A stretch of DNA of 64,000 bases from Flavobacteriales bacterium. Its GTDB lineage: Bacteria; Bacteroidota; Bacteroidia; Flavobacteriales_F; PHOS-HE28. Under the pieces are notes generated by a model. It was not told the DNA's origin. It saw only the letters and a list, made by a program, of their open reading frames with translations, and ran no database searches. The translations under genes were made by a program, and so were the position numbers. Below, one piece after another: positions 44,170 through 52,573 of the stretch. Each line of letters starts with the position of its first letter. Position 1 is the first letter of the stretch. The DNA is taken from the NCBI GenBank assembly GCA_020635715.1, contig JACJZG010000004.1:124001-188000 (forward strand), in the 5' to 3' direction.

Positions 44170-45168
44170 CTATTCGATCAACACGAAGGTGAACGAACGA
44201 GACTCCCCTCCCTGCTCCACGCGAAGCATGTATGCACCCCTGGCCCACATCGATGCATCCATGCGCCAGGTGCTGCCAGCTATTTCCTCCCGCAGCACCA
44301 AGCGCCCCGTGCCGTCGAAGACGGTGAGCCTAGTACCACCTGGCAATCCGCTCAAGCGCACCTCGCCCCTTGTTGGGTTCGGGAATAGGGTAACCGCATC
44401 CAAACTGTGATCTGTGACACCCAGCGCCAACGGACAACCCTTGGGATTCTCCGTTACGCACACGTTATCGATCAAGGTGTGTGCTCTTGGGTCCCAGGGG
44501 AAGTCCGCGAAGTGCAGCGTATCCGTCATGGCGTTGTTGAAGTGGTTCCCGATCATCACGTACTGGTAGGCACTATCGGCCACGAAGCTGCCGCTCACCA
44601 AGGTCCAGCCCACTGTATCGGCGATGATCCAGGGGTGATACACATGCGCGAAATTCCCACCTGTCGGCCAAGGATCACCCTGACTCCATTGTAGGGGCTG
44701 CGTGGTGAAGCGCATGCCGATGTGACTACTGGCGAGAAATGTTTGTGGTTGTGGTCCACCCCACGACGGGCTGGCATAGAAGCTGGAATAGTACTCTTGC
44801 CCCACAACGAGCGGTTGCGCAAGCTGGACCATGAAGTACTCGCGAACGCCTGTACTTTGAATGTACGTGACCACACCCACATAGCACTCCCCATCCAGTG
44901 CATGCTGGAATGCCCATGAGCTAAGGGGCACATCATTGAAACCACCGTCGGGGATGCAGCTCATGAAATAGTCGCCCGTGCCACCAGCCGAGAACCAGCC
45001 CAGCGGACCGGTGCTCTCAGTGTAGGCGGTATTCACCTCAAGGCAGGAGTCTCGTATCTCAAAACTCGGGTTCGGCACCAGGTTCTGGCCTACACCCAAG
45101 TGAGACACAACGAACAAAAGGCAGCCCAGCACCCTGCCGAAGCCGTTTCTCCACCTGTTGTCTGCCAT
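44170..45168 (-). CDS. T9SS-secreted protein of unknown function
   Basis: 332 residues from the ATG at 45168 (signal peptide VLGCLLFVVSHLGVGQ); the frame runs 18 codons further upstream. The N-terminal LVPNPSFEIRDSCL and following strands (FMVQLAQPLVVGQEYYSSFY, GWTLVSGSFVADSAYQYVMI, TLIDNVCV) are typical of a carbohydrate-binding jelly-roll-like domain found at the start of many Bacteroidota exported proteins. A type A sorting tail follows (LFPNPTRGEVRLSG, LTVFDGTGRLV, GAYMLRVEQGG). The surface role is unknown. Confidence 0.85.
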   Translation of the reverse strand: MADNRWRNGFGRVLGCLLFVVSHLGVGQNLVPNPSFEIRDSCLEVNTAYTESTGPLGWFSAGGTGDYFMSCIPDGGFNDVPLSSWAFQHALDGECYVGVVTYIQSTGVREYFMVQLAQPLVVGQEYYSSFYASPSWGGPQPQTFLASSHIGMRFTTQPLQWSQGDPWPTGGNFAHVYHPWIIADTVGWTLVSGSFVADSAYQYVMIGNHFNNAMTDTLHFADFPWDPRAHTLIDNVCVTENPKGCPLALGVTDHSLDAVTLFPNPTRGEVRLSGLPGGTRLTVFDGTGRLVLREEIAGSTWRMDASMWARGAYMLRVEQGGESRSFTFVLIE

Positions 45169-45174
45169 TGGATC

Positions 45175-45331
45175 GCAGAGACCGTGGAAGTGCGCGATAT
45201 CAGTGGCAAACTGGTCCATCACACAACGTTGATGGATGGCATGCCAGTGGATGCATCATCATGGCTTCCGGGCACCTTACCTGGTGCGCCTTCCCGAACT
45301 CGGATGCTCGTTCCGTTGGGTGAAGCAGTGA
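45175..45331 (+). pseudogene. Frameshifted T9SS sorting-tail fragment
   Basis: The frame encodes ETVEVRDISGKLVHHTTLMD and DASSWLPG, the middle of a type A sorting tail. After a shift near 45274 it continues APYLVRLPELG and ends at a stop at 45331. No upstream domain is present. The fragment faces away from the neighbouring intact T9SS gene, so it is an independent relic. Confidence 0.6.
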
Positions 45332-45639
45332 CCTCAAGGGACATTCGCGTCCATCACAAATTCGACCCCGTTCGTTTCGCTATCCGGAGCGACATGATCT
45401 ATTGCCAAGCTGGTCCTGCGGAACGCGGGAGGAGGAGGGATCTCCACCGATGGCGCAGATGACACAGATGGGCCGCAGATAAATGCTCAATACGCTGTCA
45501 GGCACGCTCTGCGACATCGGCGTTATCTGCGGATAGTTGTCGCTTGCTCGTGGTTCGGCAAGTTGACGGCATCGCTCCTGCCCGATAACCCAACACGTCG
45601 TTGACCCTATGAGCGCAACAGCCCCCTACCTTCGCCCCG
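45332..45639. other. Intergenic stretch before the cobalamin riboswitch
   Basis: About 300 bp with no convincing gene, repeat or terminator. The promoter of the B12 operon should lie near its right end. Confidence 0.4.
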
Positions 45640-45812
45640 CTGTCGATCCCCGGAGTAACGCCCGGGGTGAAAAGGGAACCAGGTGCGAATCCTGGGCTTT
45701 ACCTGAAGCTGTAAGCCCGAAGCAGCCGACCGGCATGAAGCCACTGACCACCGCGAGGTGGATGGGAAGGCGCCGGTAGGTGGGCAAGCCAGAAGACCTG
45801 TCGCCAGCACGA
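45640..45812 (+). promoter_or_regulatory. Cobalamin riboswitch
   Basis: The conserved blocks are in order: CCCGGGGTGAAAAGGGAACC with GGTGCGAATCC (45661-45701), GCTGTAAGCCCG (45719-45730), the B12-box region GAAGCCACTGACC (45738-45750), GGTGGATGGGAAGGCG and AAGCCAGAAGACCTG (45786-45800). The switch would turn the downstream uptake genes off when adenosylcobalamin is plentiful. It starts about 280 bp before the first gene of the operon. Confidence 0.93.
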
Positions 45813-45918
45813 TCGGACATTGCTTCCAGGTAAGAGGCAGGCCCGGAACGTGCGCTGCTTCGCGCATGTCCACGGCACATCTTCCTGGGGGCGCTTGAAC
45901 CAGCAACCCAACACCCCC

Positions 45919-46623
45919 ATGATCATTCGTGTACTCGCACTTTCCGCAACCCTAGCGGCCGCTTCGGCCCAGGCCCAGTTCACCATGGCCGATGTCCAGT
46001 TCTGGATCGGCACCGGCGCCGATTCCTCCGTGCTCGTCTTCGACTTCCAGGACGGAACGGTGGATCCCAGCTACGCCTGGGGCTTCCTGCATGACGGCAG
46101 CGCGACCGGACTCGACATGGTGGAGGCCATCGCCGCCGCCGATCCGAACCTCGCGCTGGACATCCCCAGCGGCTTCCTGAACACCGTGACCTATGGCGCG
46201 CACGCCGGCATCGGTGGTGCACCCGACTACTGGAGCACCTGGAGCGGTGCCGATCTCGCAAGCATGGAGATGAACCTGGGCTTGTCCGAGGTCCTCACCA
46301 ACGGCAGATGGTTCGGCTGTTCATACACCGACTTCGATCCACCGCTCGCACCCACCGCGCCGATCGCCGCAACCAATGCGACCGCTGTCGTTGAACGAAG
46401 CCTCCTCGACCTTGGCGTATATCCGCAACCTGCCACTGACGTACTCTTCGTGCGGGTGAACGAGGATGGAACGCATGCGCTGCGCATCCATGACCTCGGC
46501 GGTCGCACGGTGTTCACGGGCCGGACCAATGGCCTCACCACCGCGGTGGATGTTGCAGGATGGGCGCCCGGTACCTACGTGCTGGTCGTTGGCGATACGC
46601 GTCGCACCGTCGCGATCCAGTAG
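45919..46623 (+). CDS. T9SS-secreted protein of the B12 uptake operon
   Basis: 234 residues from the ATG at 45919, first gene after the riboswitch; signal peptide ending ASAQAQF. The mature part reads FWIGTGADSSVLVFDFQDGT and YAWGFLHDGSATGLDMVEAI, then YWSTWSGADL and NGRWFGCSYTDFDPP. A short type A sorting tail follows (LGVYPQPATDVLFVRV, GTYVLVVGDT). I recall this WxGxG...AWGFxHDG type beside B12 genes in other Bacteroidota but cannot name the family. Its place under a cobalamin riboswitch and before btuB suggests a surface protein that captures corrinoids. Two bases separate it from btuB. Confidence 0.82.
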   Translation: MIIRVLALSATLAAASAQAQFTMADVQFWIGTGADSSVLVFDFQDGTVDPSYAWGFLHDGSATGLDMVEAIAAADPNLALDIPSGFLNTVTYGAHAGIGGAPDYWSTWSGADLASMEMNLGLSEVLTNGRWFGCSYTDFDPPLAPTAPIAATNATAVVERSLLDLGVYPQPATDVLFVRVNEDGTHALRIHDLGGRTVFTGRTNGLTTAVDVAGWAPGTYVLVVGDTRRTVAIQ

Positions 46624-46625
46624 CG

Positions 46626-48584
46626 ATGGGCGGAGTGAAGTGGCCCGATAGGTCAACGCCGCGACGATCCCTTCGTCGTGTTGCGCTGGGTGTGCTGCTT
46701 CATGCCTTCCTCCTTGTCGCTCCTCATCACCTGCTCGCGCAAACCACCACCGATACCGTACAGTTGCGGATGCATGAAGTGCGCGCGCCACGGCTCGTTG
46801 GCACCACCGCAGGCGGCAAATTGGAATTGGTGGACAGTGCGACCTACGCGCGCTATAGCACTTCGGACCTCGCGAGCCTGCTGGCGAACGAGAGTCCGGT
46901 CTTCATCAAGAGCTACGGCCTTGGTGGTCTGGCCACGTCCTCATTCCGGGGTGGTGCTTCGCAACACACGGCGGTGCTTTGGAACGGCTTCAACATCCAG
47001 AGCCCGATGGTCGGTCAAACGGATCTGTCCTTGATCCCGCTCGTGGCCGCTTCGGAGGTGCGGATCCAATACGGCGGTGGCACGGCGCTTTGGGGGAGCG
47101 GAGCGGTCGGAGGTTCGATCCTGCTGAACAACAAGGCGCAATATGACGAAGGTCTCGCCGTGGATGCCGGTGCGCGCGTGGGCAGCTTCGGGGAGATGCG
47201 CGAGCAACTACGGATCGACTTCGGCGATGCGCGCTGGTCGCTTTCGGTGGCCGCCTTCCACCAGGCCGCACGCAACGACTTCGCCTATGAGGTGAACGAT
47301 GAGCGACGCCAGCAACGCAACTCCCAGCTGGAACAACGCGGGGTGATCACGCAAGTGCATCGCCGCATCGGTGCGCATCAACAGGTCCACTTCGTGCATT
47401 GGTACCAGCTGAGTGATCGGCGGATCCCGGCCACGCTGCATGAAGCCATGAGCGAGGCACGGCAGGAGGATGAGAGCCAGCGCTTCACCGGAGGCTGGCA
47501 GTACAACACCGTGAAGATGGACGTTCATGTGCGCGGCGCCTGGTTCGATGAGGCCTTGTGGTGGCATCCAACGGATGTGATCGCGGACAGGAGTCGCGCA
47601 CGCACCGCGATCGCAGAGGTTGAGCTGCGCTGGCGTTCCGCGCGTGGTCATGCGATCGGCTTCGGCGCGAACAGCACACAGGCCACAGCCGTCAGCACCG
47701 GCTATACGGATGAACCCCGACAAGGCCGCAACGCGCTCTTCGCCAGCTATGGATACCAACATCCTTCGGAACGGTGGATCACCTCCGCGTCGATCCGCCA
47801 GGAGCGGATGGATGCGCGTTGGATGCCAGTGACCGCCACGGTGGGGGCGGAGCATGTATTGCTGCCGGGTTGGCGGGTGAAGGGCTCCGCCTCGCGTGTG
47901 TACCGTGTGCCCACCTTCAACGACCTCTATTGGGTACCGGGCGGTGACCGGCAACTGCTGCCTGAGCAGGGCTATGCGGCGGAAGCTGGCGCAGTGGGAG
48001 AGGAGCGCGTCGGCTGTGTGCGACTCGAGGGCGAGGGAACGGTCTTCACGCGTACCATCGACGACTGGATCCTCTGGTCACCCGGTCCGGCGTATTGGAG
48101 CCCGATGAACCTGATGCGTGTTTGGAGCCGTGGGGTGGAGGCACGCGTGACCGCGAAGTGGACCGGTGGGCGCACGCGCTATGCAGCGACGTTGCGCACC
48201 AACCACGTCGTGAGTACGAACCAGCAGGCGCGCACACCCGATGATGCCTCGGTGGACCGACAGCTGATCTATGTGCCCATGTACAGCGGGCAGCTGCGCG
48301 TGGGCATGGAGCGTGGTCGTGCGAGCGCATCCCTCGCCGGCACCTACACCGGTTACCGGTACACGAGCACCGACAACCGTTCCTACCTCGCACCCTTCAC
48401 CTTGTGGAATGCACGGTTCACCTACGTGCTCAAGGTGGGCGAACGTGGTGATCTCCTCCTCGACCTGCGCGGTGACAACCTCCTCGCGGCGAACTACCAG
48501 GTGATCGCTGATCGGCCGATGCCCGGTCGTGCGTATCGCGCGGGGATCACCTATCGGTTCAAGCAACGCCGCACTGTGCCATGA
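46626..48584 (+). CDS. btuB: TonB-dependent vitamin B12 receptor
   Basis: 652 residues from the ATG at 46626; signal peptide ending HHLLAQ. The plug domain shows DLASLLANESPVFIKSYG, LATSSFRGGASQHTAVLWNG and VRIQYGGGTALWGSGAVGG; the remainder is a 22-strand barrel ending AGITYRF. The length suits BtuB. B12 specificity is inferred from the cobalamin riboswitch and the neighbouring propeller lipoprotein, since receptors of this class cannot be assigned by motif alone. It overlaps the next gene by ATGA at 48581. Confidence 0.9.
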   Translation: MGGVKWPDRSTPRRSLRRVALGVLLHAFLLVAPHHLLAQTTTDTVQLRMHEVRAPRLVGTTAGGKLELVDSATYARYSTSDLASLLANESPVFIKSYGLGGLATSSFRGGASQHTAVLWNGFNIQSPMVGQTDLSLIPLVAASEVRIQYGGGTALWGSGAVGGSILLNNKAQYDEGLAVDAGARVGSFGEMREQLRIDFGDARWSLSVAAFHQAARNDFAYEVNDERRQQRNSQLEQRGVITQVHRRIGAHQQVHFVHWYQLSDRRIPATLHEAMSEARQEDESQRFTGGWQYNTVKMDVHVRGAWFDEALWWHPTDVIADRSRARTAIAEVELRWRSARGHAIGFGANSTQATAVSTGYTDEPRQGRNALFASYGYQHPSERWITSASIRQERMDARWMPVTATVGAEHVLLPGWRVKGSASRVYRVPTFNDLYWVPGGDRQLLPEQGYAAEAGAVGEERVGCVRLEGEGTVFTRTIDDWILWSPGPAYWSPMNLMRVWSRGVEARVTAKWTGGRTRYAATLRTNHVVSTNQQARTPDDASVDRQLIYVPMYSGQLRVGMERGRASASLAGTYTGYRYTSTDNRSYLAPFTLWNARFTYVLKVGERGDLLLDLRGDNLLAANYQVIADRPMPGRAYRAGITYRFKQRRTVP

Positions 48585-49609
48585 TGATGCGTCCCTTGTT
48601 CGTGCTGTTGTTGACCGTGCTCGTCATCGGCTGTCGGAAGGACAAGCCCGAGCCACCGGACGGGACACCTGTTGAGGTCGGCCAGCGCGGCGTGTACATC
48701 ACCAACGAGGGCAACTTCCAATGGGGCAATGCCTCGGTGAGCTACTTCGATCCCGCTACCGGAGCCGCCACCGAGGACCTCTACCAGCCTGCCAACAGCG
48801 AAGCGCTCGGTGATGTGCTGCAGCAGATGGTGCTGCATGAAGGCCGTGGCTACCTCGTGTTGAACAACTCCGGGAAAGTGGTCGTCGTTGATCCGCACAC
48901 CTTCACCCGGCTTGCCACGATAACGGGTTTCCCATCACCACGTGCGTTGCTTCCGGTGAGCACCACCAAGGCCTACGTCAGTGATCTCAGCGCGGGGCGC
49001 TTGTCGGTGGTGGACCTGGTGAGCAACAGCATGACAGGCTCGATCCCCTGCGGGCAATGGACCGAGGCGATGGTACGCATCGGCGATGAAGCCTTCGTCA
49101 CCGATCAGTCGCGGCCCTATGTGTATGTGATCGACATTGCGACCGATCAGCTGGTAGACAGCATCGCGGTGGCACGCGGTGGCAACAGTGTGGTGGTGGA
49201 TGCCGATGGCTTGCTGTGGGTGGCTTGCGGCGGCGGCAGTGGTACTTCACCCGCGCTCCACCGGATCGATCCCGACTCACACACGGTTCAAGCGACATTC
49301 CCCTTTGCGAGTGGTAGCGACAGTCCTTGGCGGTTGACCGCGAACGGTGATGCTACCATGCTCCACTTCCTCAACGAGCACGTTTACCGCATGCCCATCA
49401 CCGCGACGCACCTGCCCACTTCCGCGTTCATCGCGGCGAACGGCCGCAACTTCTACGGTCTGGGTGTTGATCCGAACGATGGAACGGTGTACGTGGCCGA
49501 TGCGATCGACTATGTGCAACGCGGGGTGGTCTTGCGCCACGCGGCGGACGGGTCATTCATCGGCTCCTTCCACGCGGGCCGCATCCCTGGTGGCTTCGTC
49601 TTCCGATGA
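48581..49609 (+). CDS. BtuG-like beta-propeller lipoprotein (DUF5074/YncE type)
   Basis: 342 residues with a lipoprotein signal (LLLTVLVIGCRKD, lipid Cys18). The start of the mature part (GVYITNEGNFQWGNASVSYF) and seven blades with VVVDP, VVDL and YVIDIATDQLVDSI strands match the YncE/DUF5074 propellers. In Bacteroides, BtuG lipoproteins of this fold bind cobalamin very tightly at the cell surface and pass it to BtuB. Overlap with btuB and the upstream riboswitch support the same role here. It ends inside the convergent 49553 gene. Confidence 0.85.
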   Translation: MMMRPLFVLLLTVLVIGCRKDKPEPPDGTPVEVGQRGVYITNEGNFQWGNASVSYFDPATGAATEDLYQPANSEALGDVLQQMVLHEGRGYLVLNNSGKVVVVDPHTFTRLATITGFPSPRALLPVSTTKAYVSDLSAGRLSVVDLVSNSMTGSIPCGQWTEAMVRIGDEAFVTDQSRPYVYVIDIATDQLVDSIAVARGGNSVVVDADGLLWVACGGGSGTSPALHRIDPDSHTVQATFPFASGSDSPWRLTANGDATMLHFLNEHVYRMPITATHLPTSAFIAANGRNFYGLGVDPNDGTVYVADAIDYVQRGVVLRHAADGSFIGSFHAGRIPGGFVFR

Positions 49610-49795
49610 TGATCGGTCGATCGGGTCATCGCGCAGTTCCATCAGGCAGGCGTTGCACAGGCAGCCCGTGTAGCGCGCGGCGATGCGCACATGATCCGCT
49701 GGTGAGAGCGGGACCTTGCCGCATGCACATTGCGCGATATCCTGCGGCGTGCAGGTGATCGGTGCCGTGCAACGGGCGCATGTCGTGACGGGCAT
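49553..49795 (-). CDS. Cysteine-rich CWC-type small protein
   Basis: 80 residues with CARC (residues 6-9), CTPQDIAQCACG and YTGCLCNACLMEL, eight cysteines spaced as in the Cys_rich_CWC family, including the PLSPADHVRIAARYTGCLC core. Probably zinc-binding; function unknown. I recall relatives near cobalamin genes in Bacteroidota. The last 19 codons overlap the convergent BtuG-like gene by 57 bp, and the tail after MELRDD is a low-complexity extension, so the overlap may reflect a lost stop codon. Confidence 0.78.
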   Translation of the reverse strand: MPVTTCARCTAPITCTPQDIAQCACGKVPLSPADHVRIAARYTGCLCNACLMELRDDPIDRSSSEDEATRDAARVEGADE

Positions 49796-49888
49796 GGGGC
49801 GAAGATCGGGGGCTCATCAACACCTCTCCCTGTATACATCCCCGCCCTCCTACGCCCTTTGCCCTTCCAGTGCCTGTAGGTTCGCCAT

Positions 49889-52183
49889 GTGCTCATCCAC
49901 CGGTCCTTCATCGCGCTGATCCTCACCACGATCGCTATCCCTGCCATTGCGCAGACTACCGGCGTGCTTGCCGGACAGGTGATCAGTATGGGCGGCGCAC
50001 CCCTGGCCGATGCCACCGTGCAGGCCCTCTTGCCGGATACCGCCTACCTCACGAGCACGGCGGCGGATGGCCGCTTCCGGTATGAGGGCTTGCCCACCGG
50101 CCTGTATCGTTTGCGCGTAAGTCACATTGGATACCGCACCGCCGAGCTGGCTGAGAGCTGGGTGCGCGCGGGCAAGACCGAACTCGTGACCGTGGAACTG
50201 GAGCTGGCGGTGAACGAACTGGCCGCGGTGGAGATCCGCAGCATCGCACCGGGCCGCCTGGATGCCGTAAGCAGCGCCCCGATCACCGTGGAGCGCAGTT
50301 TGCGCTATCCGGCCACCTTCTTCGATCCGGCGCGGCTGGCCATGAGCTATGCGGGCGTGGCCGGCACCAACGACGAGGCCAACCATTTCAGCGTACGCGG
50401 CAACAGCCCGGCGGCCAACAGCTGGTTGCTGGAAGGCGCGGAGATCGTGACGCCGAACCACCTGACCAACGCAGGCACGCCCAACGACCTCCCCACGCTC
50501 ACCGGAGGCGGAACCACCATCCTCAGTGCGCAGATGCTCGGCAGCTCGCGCCTGCTCACCGGCGGCATGGCCGCGCGCTACGGCAATGCGCTGGGCGGCA
50601 TCATGGACCTCTCCCTCCGCAAGGGGATCACGGATCGCAGGGCCTACACCGTCCAAGCGGGCCTCATCGGCATCGACCTCAGCGCGGAGGGACCCTTCAA
50701 GGTGGGTGGCCGCGCGAGCTACCTGATCAACTACCGTTACAGCACGCTGGGTCTGCTCGGTGCCATGGGCGTGCCACTTGGCGATGAGGTCATCACCTTC
50801 CAGGACCTCGCCTTCACGGTGGACCTGCCGCTGGGTGAACGCTCGGGCCTGCGCCTCTTCGGCATGGGGGGCAATAGCAGCAACCGCTTCGATCGGAAGG
50901 ACAGTACGGAATGGGAATACGACAAGGACAGTCGCGACATCGACTACACGGCGCAGGTGGGTGCGGCGGGCCTGAGCTTCCACACGCGGATCGCGGAGCG
51001 GGCGATCTGGCGGACCACTGTGGCCCTGTCGGCCAACGAGCAGGGGCGGACCAGGGAGGATAGCCCCATCAGAGGCTTGAGCTATCGCGACAGCACCGGC
51101 CTCTATGAACGGAAGCTCAGCGCACACTCCGCGATCCACTGGTCCATCGGCGCGCGGAACAACCTGCGCTTCGGTCTTTCCGCGGTGGACCGCGACCTGA
51201 GCAAGGTGCTGTACAATGTGGGCGAGCGGACATCCACCTTGTTGCTTCGACCATATTTCGAATGGAGCCATGACCTGACGGAAGCGCTGGCCTTCGACCT
51301 CGGCGTGGTGTATGCATCCTATGACCTCGATGAGCATGGGGTGCCGGAGCCGCGCTTCACCATGCGTTGGCGGGTGGATCAACGCCACCACGTGATGATC
51401 AGCGGCGGCCAGCGCTCACAGATGCCCCAGTTGCAGAGCTACTACCGTCAGTTGTTCCCACCATTCATCGACAACCGGGGCATCGGCCCCATCTTGGCGC
51501 AGGATGCATCCGTTCGGATCGAGCGGCAAGGTGATCGGGTCACCATCTCAGCAACGGCCTTCATGCAGCGGCTGACGAAGGTGCCGGTGGATGTGAACTC
51601 CATCATCTCTCAAGGAACAGGGACGAGCATGCTGAACACCTGGGAAGGACTCGTAGGTGCGCAGTTGGCCGATGAAGGCAAGGGGGAGAACCAAGGGGTG
51701 GAGCTGGCCCTGGAACGGCGCTTCCACCGCGATTGGTTCCTGCAGGTGAACGGCACCTGGCTGCAGATGCAGTACACCGGCAAGGACGGTCGCCTGCAGC
51801 CCGGTCGTTGGGACGTGGGCACCATTGCGAACACCGTGGCGGGCCGTGAGTGGGCGAAGCAGAGCGAAGGACGGAAGCGCACCTGGGGTGTGAGCGGTCG
51901 CATCAACACCACCGGCGGGCAGCGCTATACACCTGTCCTGGAAGAGGCCATGCCGCTCCCGACGCCCTATTCGAAGCGCTACAACAGCACCTACAGAATG
52001 GACCTGCGCATCTATCTGAAACGCGAGCGGCACGGCCGCACCGGTATGTGGGCGCTGGACCTCTTGAACGCCACCAACGCGCAGAACGAAGCCTATCGTT
52101 ACTACGATCAGCGCAAAGGAGAAGTCGTGACACGGTATCAGCTCGGACTCATTCCGAACCTGAGTTATCGGGTCGAATTCTGA
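49889..52183 (+). CDS. TonB-dependent receptor with N-terminal carboxypeptidase-like domain
   Basis: 764 residues beginning at a GTG; signal peptide (SFIALILTTIAIPAIAQ). Residues about 25-105 are a carboxypeptidase regulatory-like beta-sandwich (GQVISMGGAPLADATVQALL, RLRVSHIGYRTAEL), then a plug (FSVRGNSPAANSWLLEGAEI, MAARYGNALGGIMDL) and a barrel ending LIPNLSYRVEF. Not of the SusC class by length or context. Substrate unknown. Divergent from the CWC gene by 93 bp; followed after 6 bp by a small membrane protein gene. Confidence 0.92.
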   Translation: MLIHRSFIALILTTIAIPAIAQTTGVLAGQVISMGGAPLADATVQALLPDTAYLTSTAADGRFRYEGLPTGLYRLRVSHIGYRTAELAESWVRAGKTELVTVELELAVNELAAVEIRSIAPGRLDAVSSAPITVERSLRYPATFFDPARLAMSYAGVAGTNDEANHFSVRGNSPAANSWLLEGAEIVTPNHLTNAGTPNDLPTLTGGGTTILSAQMLGSSRLLTGGMAARYGNALGGIMDLSLRKGITDRRAYTVQAGLIGIDLSAEGPFKVGGRASYLINYRYSTLGLLGAMGVPLGDEVITFQDLAFTVDLPLGERSGLRLFGMGGNSSNRFDRKDSTEWEYDKDSRDIDYTAQVGAAGLSFHTRIAERAIWRTTVALSANEQGRTREDSPIRGLSYRDSTGLYERKLSAHSAIHWSIGARNNLRFGLSAVDRDLSKVLYNVGERTSTLLLRPYFEWSHDLTEALAFDLGVVYASYDLDEHGVPEPRFTMRWRVDQRHHVMISGGQRSQMPQLQSYYRQLFPPFIDNRGIGPILAQDASVRIERQGDRVTISATAFMQRLTKVPVDVNSIISQGTGTSMLNTWEGLVGAQLADEGKGENQGVELALERRFHRDWFLQVNGTWLQMQYTGKDGRLQPGRWDVGTIANTVAGREWAKQSEGRKRTWGVSGRINTTGGQRYTPVLEEAMPLPTPYSKRYNSTYRMDLRIYLKRERHGRTGMWALDLLNATNAQNEAYRYYDQRKGEVVTRYQLGLIPNLSYRVEF

Positions 52184-52189
52184 ACCACC

Positions 52190-52561
52190 ATGAAACGCAC
52201 CGTCGACCTCTTCCTTGTCGGTGTCTTCGCCGCATTCGCGGCGATGAACCTGAACGATCCCGACCCCATCCCCTGGATCCTCGCCTACCTCGCGGTGGCC
52301 GTGCTCTTCGGCCTCTCCGCCTTCGACCGCGCGGATCGCAGGGTGAGCGGCTGGCTCACCGTGGCACTGGCTGTGTGGATGCTGACCATGACCCCCGGGG
52401 TGCTCAGCTGGGTGCGTGCGGGCATGCCCAGCATCGCGGCCACCATGCAGGCGGAGGAGCCCCACATCGAGGTGATGCGCGAGTTCCTCGGGCTCCTGAT
52501 CGCCGTGCTCGCGTTGGTCGCGCTCACCTGGAGGACACCAAAGGACGCCCGGCTCTCCTGA
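52190..52561 (+). CDS. TMEM220-like membrane protein
   Basis: 123 residues, four membrane helices. The conserved AAMNLNDPDPIPWILAYLAV segment is the hallmark of the TMEM220 family. Function unknown. It follows the TonB receptor by 6 bp and precedes the transporter gene by 12 bp, so the three may be co-transcribed. Confidence 0.85.
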   Translation: MKRTVDLFLVGVFAAFAAMNLNDPDPIPWILAYLAVAVLFGLSAFDRADRRVSGWLTVALAVWMLTMTPGVLSWVRAGMPSIAATMQAEEPHIEVMREFLGLLIAVLALVALTWRTPKDARLS

Positions 52562-52573
52562 AAGACATCCCCA

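Noticed and set aside
49850..51391. 513-codon minus-strand frame
   Set aside because: Antisense to the TonB receptor, which has unambiguous plug and barrel motifs.
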